17,275 nt of DNA from assembly GCA_029243845.1 (NCBI GenBank), contig JAQWRF010000075.1:1-17275 (forward strand). Reading direction: 5' to 3'. Within the stretch, counting starts at the first letter, position 1. Each line of letters begins with the position of its first letter. The notes under the pieces were generated by a model. It ran no database searches. It was given only the letters and a program-made list of their open reading frames with translations, and was not told the DNA's origin. Origin of the DNA: Planctomycetota bacterium. GTDB lineage: Bacteria > Planctomycetota > UBA1135. Below are positions 7,140 to 14,273 of the stretch, one piece after another. The position numbers were made by a program, and so were the translations under genes.

Positions 7140-9011
7140 TTACCGGTCGTCTTCTTGGCCGGCGTAGCCTAGAGCGTCCAATGCGGCTTGCTGGGCCTCA
7201 CTCGTTTCGGCGTTAGCTTGACGAGCAGCGTAGGTGTCGCTTTCAATGTAGTAATCAATTAATCGGCTTAAGCCGTCAGCGAGCTCTTCATCTTTGCTGA
7301 GAAGATTCTCGCTTTCGCCATTTTTGAAGTTAAATAACTTTACGCCAACAGGGAAGTCGTCGTTAGCCTGCCAAGCGCCAATCCATTTATTCCCGGCAGT
7401 GTCGCGCACCGCAATTTCTTTTTGATCCACAGCGACATGTGGACGCGCCGCCATGGTTGCGCGCACCGCCAAGCCATCGAAGCTTTCGATATCGTAATCT
7501 AGCCCGGCGTACTCGAGTAGAGTGGGCAAGACGTCGCACAATTGCACGACCCCATCAATGTGAGCAGGCTTGATGTTAGGCGCACTAAGCAGAAACGGCA
7601 CACGAATATTTTCTTCATAAAGTGAGTTGGCATGGTCCATCAACCCATGCTCGGCAAACTGTTCTCCGTGGTCGGCGGTAAGCAACAGCACATACGGACG
7701 CCCGCTGCCATCGAGTTTGTTGATAATGCGTTGTAGTTGTCGGTCCACTTCGATCACTTCTTCAAGATAAACTTGATGGTAATAAGTGGCAGCCAATACA
7801 GAAGCAGGGTCTCCTTCTTGAATTTGCGCTTGCACATCGCGCACCATCGTGACCGTAATTTCGGAACTGGCCGTAGGTAAATAACGTTTGTCAATCTGAC
7901 TGGCTAATGGCGCTGAAATTACGCCGCGCGCAGTAGTTGGCGGCGCGTAATTCGTGTGCGGATCCATGAAGTGAATGAATTGGAACAAGGGCGCTTCGTT
8001 GGCATAAGCTACGTCAAGCTGTGCGAGCGCAATGTCCGTGCAATGCTCGGCAATGGATTCGGCCTGATACTTGTCGCGGTAGTAAAGACCACGAAATAAG
8101 CGCTTCGTTTTCGATGATTGCAGAAACATGCTTGCCCAACTATGGCTAGCCATATAATCCTTGGATAACATCGATAGCCGAGCCAAGCCAATAGCTTCGT
8201 CGCTGAAATGGGCAAAGCCGCGGTGCATGCCGGTTGCCGAAGAAAGTAGCGCGTTACTGATAACAGCGGAGGTCTGAAAACCGGCTTTCGCAAAATAATC
8301 GGCAGCAAGACTAAGGCTCGTGTCTGGTAAATCACTATTGGAGCGTACACCATGGCTAGTCGCGGACAGCCCCGAGAGCATTCCCATGTGACCCGGGAGC
8401 GTTTGGTTGCTGCTCGACAAAGCATAGTCGGCCCACAGCGAACGTTGGCGAAGTTGTTCAAGCGCAGGTAGCGTCAAGCCAATATCTTGCTGTGAGTAAA
8501 TAGCGTCGGCGCGTAGCGTGTCGACGGAGATTAATATCACATCAGCGCCTTGGTGACTACTTAATGCTGTTGTCGCGCTCGTTGGATGTTTCGGCAATTG
8601 GTGTGACATTAAAACGCTAGCCATGACGCATACGGCAAGTGCTAAGCTTGAGCCGCTACACAACATAGGATTAGGGTTTTTGATTGGCTTTACAAAAATC
8701 ACAATGTATAGTAAAACCAAAAAGGCTAGATGAGAAAATGGGAAGGGGATCCATGAGTGCAGCAGTGGCATCGCACCAATGACCAAGCCCATGCCAAAGG
8801 TGGCCTGATGAAATATGTTCTGGCGCAGGACGCTGACCAATAAAATAGCCACAACAAGACAAACCGCCCAGGCACCAATAAGGTTGAAGCTGACTAAGGC
8901 AACTAACATATTTGGCCCGACGTCGACAGCTTGCAGGATACCATCGAGAATGGCGATGAGGCCACTGCCGAACAGCAGAGGTAGTGTCGATGAGAGGCGC
9001 GCACTTTTCAT
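7140..9011 (-). CDS. Membrane-anchored sulfatase/alkaline-phosphatase-superfamily protein (Thr-type active site)
   Basis: 623 residues. The N-terminal about 140 contain some five hydrophobic helices (about 10-30, 36-62, 70-90, 94-110, 120-138). A soluble domain, expected outside the cytoplasmic membrane, starts at about residue 155. Metal-site motifs of the superfamily are present: D164 in ISVDTLRAD, D447-H448 in LLTADHGEQFAEHG, and an HFMDPH segment at 347-352. At the nucleophile position the sequence is NQTLPGHMGMLSG, with T204 where sulfatases have the Cys or Ser that becomes formylglycine. This favours a phospho- or phosphoglycerol/phosphoethanolamine-transferase-like or phosphatase chemistry, or a degenerate site, over sulfate-ester hydrolysis. 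However, many proteins with a T-L-P-S-H version are labelled sulfatases. It is convergent with the dehydrogenase and divergent from the acyl-CoA dehydrogenases. The ATG at 9011 has no Shine-Dalgarno. Family is sure; substrate unknown. Confidence 0.82.
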   Translation of the reverse strand: MKSARLSSTLPLLFGSGLIAILDGILQAVDVGPNMLVALVSFNLIGAWAVCLVVAILLVSVLRQNIFHQATFGMGLVIGAMPLLHSWIPFPFSHLAFLVLLYIVIFVKPIKNPNPMLCSGSSLALAVCVMASVLMSHQLPKHPTSATTALSSHQGADVILISVDTLRADAIYSQQDIGLTLPALEQLRQRSLWADYALSSSNQTLPGHMGMLSGLSATSHGVRSNSDLPDTSLSLAADYFAKAGFQTSAVISNALLSSATGMHRGFAHFSDEAIGLARLSMLSKDYMASHSWASMFLQSSKTKRLFRGLYYRDKYQAESIAEHCTDIALAQLDVAYANEAPLFQFIHFMDPHTNYAPPTTARGVISAPLASQIDKRYLPTASSEITVTMVRDVQAQIQEGDPASVLAATYYHQVYLEEVIEVDRQLQRIINKLDGSGRPYVLLLTADHGEQFAEHGLMDHANSLYEENIRVPFLLSAPNIKPAHIDGVVQLCDVLPTLLEYAGLDYDIESFDGLAVRATMAARPHVAVDQKEIAVRDTAGNKWIGAWQANDDFPVGVKLFNFKNGESENLLSKDEELADGLSRLIDYYIESDTYAARQANAETSEAQQAALDALGYAGQEDDR

Positions 9012-9177
9012 GAAGATATTCTACAGTCAATAGTACGAGTAATCACAGCTCTGCCTCATGGACTGGCACGTCTCTCCACCTGGATGGGGCGCGCTGAGTA
9101 ATCGAACGAATTGTGAAGTAGTCGTCTTCTATTGCTCAAAATAGGTTAAAATGTAGGCCCTTTAACAAGGTAGAACG
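9012..9177. promoter_or_regulatory. Divergent intergenic region, probable promoters
   Basis: This 166-base gap is the only sizeable non-coding stretch in the window. It lies between the divergent starts of the sulfatase-like gene and the first acyl-CoA dehydrogenase, so it must hold the promoter for at least the latter operon. On the + strand a TAAAAT hexamer at 9147-9152 would suit a -10 box and give a short leader of about 20 bases; no convincing -35 box sits 16-18 bases upstream. On the - strand a TAGAAT-like hexamer lies only about 7 bases from the start, too close to be persuasive. An 8-base direct repeat GAGTAATC occurs at 9037-9044 and 9096-9103. No tRNA, riboswitch fold or small ORF stands out. 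Confidence 0.45.
9167..9170 (+). promoter_or_regulatory. Ribosome binding site of first acyl-CoA dehydrogenase
   Basis: AAGG lies 7 bases before the ATG at 9178, a proper Shine-Dalgarno distance. It is one of only two clear examples in the window and supports this start codon. Confidence 0.5.
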
Positions 9178-10314
9178 ATGGATTTTGCTCTCACTGAAGA
9201 ACACTTAATGATTCGCGATTCGGCGCGAGAATTCGCCGAACGTAGTTTGCGTCCTAACGCCGCTCGACTCGATGCCGCGGAAGAATTTCCGGTTGATGCC
9301 ATAAAAGAGGCAGCTGAGCATGGCTTTTTGGGGCTTACCGTGCCCGAAGAGTACGGCGGGGCTGGCTTAGGCAACTTGCACGCTTCAATATTGCTAGAAG
9401 AAATAAACGCAGCCGACCCTAGTGTCGGCGTGACTATTTCGGTGCACATGTCGCTGTTTTGCTCGATGTTGGCTAAGCACGGTACGGAGCAACAAAAATC
9501 AAAATATTTGCCGCTCTTGGCTAGTGGCGAACTCATCGGTGCTTACTGCCTGACCGAGCCGAATGCAGGCTCTGATGCTGCTGCCGTTATCACCAAGGCC
9601 GTAAAGGTTGATGGTGGTTACACGCTCACCGGCACTAAATCCTGGGTTACCACCGGCTCCCATGCGGGCTTGTTTGTAGTTTATGCCGTAACCGACCCTG
9701 ATGTCCCTAAAGGTAAAGGCATGTCAGCTTTCATCGTCGAAGCTGCATGCGACGGCGTTTCAGCGGGCAAGAAAGAAGAGAAAATGGGCTTGCGAGCAAG
9801 TTCTACTACCGAGATCATTCTTGATGATGTTTTCGTGCCAGAAGAAAACGTGGTTGGAGAACTTAATAAAGGTTTCAACATCGCTCTCGATACGCTTGAT
9901 GGCGGGCGCATCGGTATTGCTTCACAGGCCGTCGGTATTCACCGCGCTTGTCTAGAGGCTTCCATTAAATATTCTAGCCAGCGCGAGCAATTCGGTAAGC
10001 CGATCAATCGCTTTCAGGCCATTGCTTTTATGATGGCGGATATGGCGACCGATCTTGATGCGGCACGCTTGCTTGTGCATAAAGCAGCGTGGTTGCGCGA
10101 CAACGGTTTGCCGTGTACTAAAGAATGTTCAATGGCCAAGCTATTTGCTTCACGCGCATGTAATAAGGCGGCGCAAGATGCCGTCCAAATTCATGGTGGG
10201 GCCGGATACACCAAAGAGTTCGACGTCGAACGCTATTTCCGCGACGCGCGTATCACCGAAATTTACGAAGGTGTGACCGACGTGCAACGTATCGTTATCT
10301 CTCGTAACCTGTAA
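9178..10314 (+). CDS. Acyl-CoA dehydrogenase (short-chain/butyryl-type)
   Basis: 378 residues, the usual length of a soluble FAD acyl-CoA dehydrogenase. It introduces the alpha,beta double bond into acyl-CoA, passing electrons to electron-transfer flavoprotein. The N-terminal helical domain begins [20 protein letters not shown]. The beta domain carries the signatures [16 protein letters not shown] and [11 protein letters not shown], which line the flavin and substrate site. The C-terminal signature includes [20 protein letters not shown] (about residues 337-356). The catalytic base is E364 in [13 protein letters not shown]; the family usually reads EGTS, here EGVT. Substrate length cannot be told from sequence, though the pattern is short-chain/branched-chain-like. 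It is the first gene of a three-gene operon, 5 bases before a second, clearly different dehydrogenase. Confidence 0.93.
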   Translation: MDFALTEEHLMIRDSAREFAERSLRPNAARLDAAEEFPVDAIKEAAEHGFLGLTVPEEYGGAGLGNLHASILLEEINAADPSVGVTISVHMSLFCSMLAKHGTEQQKSKYLPLLASGELIGAYCLTEPNAGSDAAAVITKAVKVDGGYTLTGTKSWVTTGSHAGLFVVYAVTDPDVPKGKGMSAFIVEAACDGVSAGKKEEKMGLRASSTTEIILDDVFVPEENVVGELNKGFNIALDTLDGGRIGIASQAVGIHRACLEASIKYSSQREQFGKPINRFQAIAFMMADMATDLDAARLLVHKAAWLRDNGLPCTKECSMAKLFASRACNKAAQDAVQIHGGAGYTKEFDVERYFRDARITEIYEGVTDVQRIVISRNL

Positions 10315-10319
10315 TAACA

Positions 10320-11495
10320 ATGAGCGATTTAGTTACCAATTTTGATTTAAGCGAAGAACAAGAAATGATTCGTGACACTGTGCGCCAGTTTGCGCGCGAG
10401 GTGATTGCTCCTGGTGCGGCTCATGCCGACGAGCATAAAAAACTCAACGAAGCCGCCTGGGATGGCATGGTTGAGTTATGTTTGCCTGGGTTACCGTTCT
10501 CTGAAGAATGGGGCGGCGCTGGTTTCGACAACTTGTCCTACTCGATTGCTGTTGAAGAAATTTCGCGCGTTTGTGGTTCGATGGGTTTGACTTTAGCAGC
10601 TCACGTTTCGTTGGGCACTTGGCCGATTTATGCTTTTGGCTCTCAAGCGCTTAAAGAGCGTTACTTGCCGGGATTATGTTCCGGAGAGTTCATGGGTGCT
10701 TATGCCCTTACCGAGCCGGGTGCTGGCTCGGATTCCGCAAGTACGCAAACAACGGCTGTGCTTGATGGCGACGAGTACATTATTAATGGTGCGAAGTGTT
10801 TCACCACTAATGGTAGCTACTCAAAGTGTTTTGTGATTACCGTGCAAACGGATCCCGAGTTGGGCTCGAAGGGTATTATGGCGATGGTTATTGATCGCGA
10901 TCAGCCAGGCTGCATTATTGAACCCGGCGAAGAAAAACTAGGTATGCGTGGCTCTGATTGGGTGAACTTGGTGTTCCAGGATTGTCGGGTACCCAAAGAC
11001 GCAGTGTTGGGTGAAGAGGGCGAAGGTTTCGCTACATTCATGAAAACTCTAGAAGGCGGACGCATTTCGATAGCGGCTTTGTCTTTAGGTATTGCTCAAG
11101 GAGCACTTGACCAAGCACTTGCTTATTCGAGCGAGCGCGAGCAGTTTGGTATGCCGTTGAATAAGCATCAAGCTGTTGCCTTTAAACTTGCCGACATGGA
11201 GACCGAAATTCAAGCTGCGCGTCACATGGTTTATCATGCCTCGCGTTTGAAAGATGCTGGGCGTGCCTACGGTGCAGCAGCGGCTACCGCTAAGTACTTC
11301 GCATCCGAGGTCGCGATGCGCGCGACATACGAGGCCATCCAAATCTTTGGCGGTAATGGTTACTCGCGAGAATACCCTGTTGAACGTATGTACCGCGACG
11401 CAAAGTTGTGTGTGATTGGCGAAGGCACCTCCGAGGTGCAAAAAATTATTATTTCTCGAGATTTGTTAAAGCGATTTACCACGAATAATGGTTAA
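10320..11495 (+). CDS. Acyl-CoA dehydrogenase, second paralogue
   Basis: 391 residues, of the same family as the gene before it but well diverged. It carries [16 protein letters not shown] and [11 protein letters not shown] in the beta domain, [20 protein letters not shown] near the C-terminus, and the catalytic base E368 in [11 protein letters not shown]. The N-terminus is extended by about ten residues ([20 protein letters not shown]) and the C-terminus by a short basic tail. ATG lies 5 bases after the preceding stop, with AT-rich sequence and no Shine-Dalgarno, so coupling to the upstream gene is likely. Two adjacent paralogues usually mean different chain-length or branched-chain specificities, or a hetero-oligomer; nothing in the sequence decides between these. 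Confidence 0.92.
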   Translation: MSDLVTNFDLSEEQEMIRDTVRQFAREVIAPGAAHADEHKKLNEAAWDGMVELCLPGLPFSEEWGGAGFDNLSYSIAVEEISRVCGSMGLTLAAHVSLGTWPIYAFGSQALKERYLPGLCSGEFMGAYALTEPGAGSDSASTQTTAVLDGDEYIINGAKCFTTNGSYSKCFVITVQTDPELGSKGIMAMVIDRDQPGCIIEPGEEKLGMRGSDWVNLVFQDCRVPKDAVLGEEGEGFATFMKTLEGGRISIAALSLGIAQGALDQALAYSSEREQFGMPLNKHQAVAFKLADMETEIQAARHMVYHASRLKDAGRAYGAAAATAKYFASEVAMRATYEAIQIFGGNGYSREYPVERMYRDAKLCVIGEGTSEVQKIIISRDLLKRFTTNNG

Positions 11496-11498
11496 TTA

Positions 11499-12380
11499 AT
11501 GAGCGGTTCTCACTTTAGCGCTCAGCAAGCCCAGGTGGGCAAGTTTAAAATTCGTGCTTTACGTGATGCCTCTTTTGCTCTTGACGGTGGTGCGATGTTT
11601 GGTGTGGTGCCGCGCGCATTGTGGCAAAAGCTAACTCCTGTTTTTGACGACAACACGATTCCGTGCGCGACAAATCCGTTTTTGATTGAATGCGGTGAGC
11701 ATGTGATTGTTGTCGAAACCGGTCTCGGCCGCCGCTGGAATGAAAAACAGCGCTCGATGTTCCATATCGATTATAGCCAAGGCCATTGTTTAGTCGAATC
11801 GCTGGCGGCGGCAGGGGTGAACCCTGAAGACGTCACGCATTGTTTGTTGAGTCATGCTCACTGGGATCACGCGGGTGCAGCTTGCGATGTCGACGGCAAG
11901 CCGATGTTTCCGAACGCCGAATACTGGCTGGACGAAGTAGAGCTCGAAGCAAGTCTGCAGGCCGACCACATGCGTCGTGCAAGTTATCGTCGCGAAGACG
12001 TGCAGCCTTTGGTTGATGCTGGCTTACTGCATACCTTCAAAGCGCATCAAGAAATTGTTCCGGGTGTCACGATGCAAACTTTCGGCGGACATTCAGAAGG
12101 TCTGTCGCTCATTAAATTTGAAGACGCCGGCAAGACCGCAGCTTTCTGGACGGACTTCGTGCCGACGCGCAATCATGTACATCTACCGTTCATCATGGCC
12201 TATGACATGGATGCCAGTCGTTCCTATGAAATACGCCAACAGTTAATTCCGCTGGCCTGCGAAGAGCAATGGCTGTGCATGTTGTATCACGACCCCGTTT
12301 CGCCCTTGGGCTACTTTACTTTTGACGGCCGTAAATATGGCTTTGCAGCGTTAACATCAGACCAGCAAGGCACAGGCTAG
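11499..12380 (+). CDS. Metallo-beta-lactamase-fold hydrolase, lactonase-like (YtnP type)
   Basis: 293 residues with the full two-metal ligand set of the fold: HAHWDH at residues 119-124 (H119, H121, D123, H124), H198 in FGGHSEG, D219 in FWTDF, and H264 in LYHDP. The early DGGAMFGVVPRALW motif (residues 29-42) is characteristic of the YtnP/AHL-lactonase-like branch, which opens lactone rings or hydrolyses related esters. No signal peptide is present, so it is cytoplasmic. It begins 3 bases after the acyl-CoA dehydrogenase stop and is probably in that operon, which hints at a thioester, lactone or ester formed in acyl catabolism rather than quorum quenching; this is inference. Its last 65 bases overlap the convergent permease gene on the other strand. 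Confidence 0.85.
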   Translation: MSGSHFSAQQAQVGKFKIRALRDASFALDGGAMFGVVPRALWQKLTPVFDDNTIPCATNPFLIECGEHVIVVETGLGRRWNEKQRSMFHIDYSQGHCLVESLAAAGVNPEDVTHCLLSHAHWDHAGAACDVDGKPMFPNAEYWLDEVELEASLQADHMRRASYRREDVQPLVDAGLLHTFKAHQEIVPGVTMQTFGGHSEGLSLIKFEDAGKTAAFWTDFVPTRNHVHLPFIMAYDMDASRSYEIRQQLIPLACEEQWLCMLYHDPVSPLGYFTFDGRKYGFAALTSDQQGTG

Positions 12381-13044
12381 CTACGATTATTCGCGTATAG
12401 TTGCCATTGCTTAAATCGCCAAAAGCCCAGGCGTCCGCGAGCATCCGCCCCCAAGAAGCTTGTTGATGAACGCCTACGCCTAAAAACGATAAGACGGTCT
12501 CGGCTTTGACGGCATACATAAAATGCAGTACAAACTGCGTCGCTAAAATCGGCTTGAGGCATGGCAAGATGTGGCGTATTGCAATGGACGGCACCGAAGC
12601 GCCGAGACTGCTGGCGGATTCAACGTGCCCTTGACTGCGCAGATTAAGAACTTCGGCGTGAACTAAACGGTAGACACCGACCCATGACACTAGGCCAACG
12701 GAGAAAAACACCGCACTAATACCGCCGCCCATACCGTAACTTAAAATGAGCACCAACAAGATGCCGGGGATGGCGGCGATACTGGTCGCCATCCATAAAA
12801 TGATTGTCGCGATGAGGCCACCATACCACGCGCTAATAAAACCGAGCACGCTGCCAATTAAAAGCGCGGTGCTCGCCGCAATGCTACCGATGATTAATGC
12901 CACTTTAGCGCCGTGTGCCGCAGACTGCCAAACGCTAGTGTTACCGCGGTAAAAATCGGTATTGATTTCAACAGGGATGGCTCCACTCGCTGCCACCAAC
13001 GCTACTGAAATATATAATCCGGCGACTAAACGTGAAAACTTCAT
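12316..13044 (-). CDS. ABC transporter permease, DppC/OppC-like
   Basis: 242 residues, rather short for the family because the usual N-terminal segment with the 'LGTDxxGRDvlsr' signature is reduced to a brief FYRGNTSVWQSAAHG stretch (about residues 31-45). The binding-protein-dependent transport domain follows with about five helices. An EAA loop at about residues 142-162 (SASSLGASVPSIAIRHILPC) contacts the ATPase. Further C-terminal the AETVLSFLGVGVHQQASWG motif is typical of OppC-type peptide/nickel permeases. With the preceding DppB-like protein it would form the channel of an importer for peptides or similar solutes. The ATG overlaps the upstream stop by one base (TAATG), and it is preceded by a GAGGG ribosome site. 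Its 3' end lies inside the convergent metallo-hydrolase gene. Confidence 0.85.
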   Translation of the reverse strand: MKFSRLVAGLYISVALVAASGAIPVEINTDFYRGNTSVWQSAAHGAKVALIIGSIAASTALLIGSVLGFISAWYGGLIATIILWMATSIAAIPGILLVLILSYGMGGGISAVFFSVGLVSWVGVYRLVHAEVLNLRSQGHVESASSLGASVPSIAIRHILPCLKPILATQFVLHFMYAVKAETVLSFLGVGVHQQASWGRMLADAWAFGDLSNGNYTRIIVASLCLAGLMLTLQSHIYGRQK

Positions 13045-14273
13045 TAGTTCTGACCCTCGCTGCGTTGCCGCGGATCGAAGTAGCGTCCTACCAGTGTTGC
13101 AGCCGCTTGCATTGCAAGAAAGGCAATCGCAATCACAAAAGTGATGGCGCGCAGCATGTTACTGTCGTGATGCTGAATGGCTTCAACAATGCTGATTCCT
13201 AAACCGGGGATGTTGAAAATGGTTTCAAGTAATAGCGAGCCCAGTACTAAAAACGGCAGATTGAGCGCGACGTGCTGTGAGAGCGGGCCTGCTAGATTTG
13301 GCAGCAGGTGGCGCAGCCAAATGCGTTGTTCGCCAATGCCTTGCGCGCGCGCTGCCTGGATGAATGGTTTGCGCATGCGATGATCAATGAAACTGCGCAT
13401 CAATAAATATTCCGGCCAGATGCCTATAAAGACCGTTATTAGAATCGGCAGTATGAATAGCGGCAAAACCGGGTCGCCGTAGGGGCGTAATGGGGCCCAC
13501 TCAAGGTTGATGACGAAGGTCTGCCGAATGATGAAAATATAAAGTAACGCCGGCAGGGACATGCATAGAATCGCTGCAGCGTTCAGGTTGCGCGAAAGTC
13601 GCTTCCGACCATGCGCGCTCACCGCCAGCATGAATGCGCCGATGAAAATAATGAAAAAGGACGGTGCGGCGATTGCTAAAGAACGCAGTCCGCGTTGCCA
13701 CAAAGTGTTGCTGATGGGTCGCGAGTTACGGTCGTTGCCGAAGTCAAAGGACAGCAGGGAAAGCAAAGAGTTGAGAAAACGCTGTGGAGACGAAACCGGG
13801 TGAAGGACAGCCGCGTGGTAGGGTTGTTCAGAGCTGAGAGTGACTTTGTTGCCGAAATAGACTAAGGCAATTTCATCGCTGCTTGTCATGGCGAAGTCGT
13901 CGCTAACGGTGGCCGTAATAAGTGGATTGTTGTTGAGGTCTGTAACTAACTCACCGAGGGTATCTGGCACCGCTGTTTCTATAATGGCCTGGCCACCACG
14001 GTCATGCAGTCGAAAAAGGCTATCCATCGTTAGGATGAATGTTTCGCTGTCATCGGCATGCACCGTTAAATGAAACGCCGCGAAATTAATATCATCTATC
14101 AATCCTAAGCGTTGCGCGGTACTAGCCAATAGCGCGCGATCATCACTGTTTTCAGTATCGCGGGCGATAGGATCGCCGAATGCCGGCGACTGTAAAGCAA
14201 TAAACAAGATAAGGTGCACACCAACAATGATTGCCAGAGCCGATATCAGATTTTTGCAGACTTGCTTAATCAT
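13044..14273 (-). CDS. ABC transporter permease, DppB/OppB-like, with large insertion
   Basis: 409 residues, against roughly 300-340 for ordinary DppB/OppB. One N-terminal helix (about 8-28) is followed by a hydrophilic, mixed alpha/beta segment (about 30-165) that most family members lack here. The standard core then begins at LSFDFGNDRNSRPISNTL. Core helices occupy about 195-220, 231-252, 268-285, 334-352 and 376-396. The EAA loop is IQAARAQGIGEQRIWLRHLLPN (about 305-326), and LLETIFNIPGLG is at 348-359. The protein ends with the family's DPR motif. The insertion should lie on the outer face of the membrane and may touch the solute-binding protein. The start overlaps the binding-protein gene by 8 bases. 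An AAGG sits directly against the ATG, too close for a normal ribosome site. Confidence 0.85.
   Translation of the reverse strand: MIKQVCKNLISALAIIVGVHLILFIALQSPAFGDPIARDTENSDDRALLASTAQRLGLIDDINFAAFHLTVHADDSETFILTMDSLFRLHDRGGQAIIETAVPDTLGELVTDLNNNPLITATVSDDFAMTSSDEIALVYFGNKVTLSSEQPYHAAVLHPVSSPQRFLNSLLSLLSFDFGNDRNSRPISNTLWQRGLRSLAIAAPSFFIIFIGAFMLAVSAHGRKRLSRNLNAAAILCMSLPALLYIFIIRQTFVINLEWAPLRPYGDPVLPLFILPILITVFIGIWPEYLLMRSFIDHRMRKPFIQAARAQGIGEQRIWLRHLLPNLAGPLSQHVALNLPFLVLGSLLLETIFNIPGLGISIVEAIQHHDSNMLRAITFVIAIAFLAMQAAATLVGRYFDPRQRSEGQN
13054..13058 (-). promoter_or_regulatory. Ribosome binding site of the DppC-like permease
   Basis: GAGGG on the minus strand lies 9 bases before the ATG at 13044, inside the end of the upstream permease gene. 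It is the strongest Shine-Dalgarno match in the window and supports that start. Confidence 0.5.

Noticed and set aside
7130..7165. Possible bidirectional terminator between the dehydrogenase and sulfatase-like stops
   Set aside because: Only 4-base CCGG arms can pair across a loop of 10 or more bases, and there is no T-run; too weak to call.
8009..8461. 150-codon minus-strand frame
   Set aside because: It is in another frame of the sulfatase-like gene; its Cys/Arg-rich translation is typical of an out-of-frame shadow.
7140..9011. Calling the minus-strand gene a true arylsulfatase
   Set aside because: The Cys/Ser-X-Pro-X-Arg signature needed for formylglycine is absent; the position holds Thr in a TLPGH context.
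8671..9030. 119-codon minus-strand frame reaching into the divergent gap
   Set aside because: It overlaps the membrane part of the sulfatase-like gene in another frame and has no recognisable domain; the hydrophobic helices are in the longer frame.
9111..9152. Complete sigma-70 promoter for the acyl-CoA dehydrogenase operon using TTGTGA as -35
   Set aside because: The spacing to TAAAAT is 30 bases, far from 16-18, and no better -35 is present; only the -10-like box is mentioned.
9162..9536. 124-codon frame antisense to the first acyl-CoA dehydrogenase
   Set aside because: Serine/alanine-rich shadow on a strongly conserved gene; no start signal or family resemblance.
11085..11441. 118-codon frame antisense to the second acyl-CoA dehydrogenase
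   Set aside because: The opposite strand carries the conserved catalytic end of the enzyme; nothing supports a second gene.
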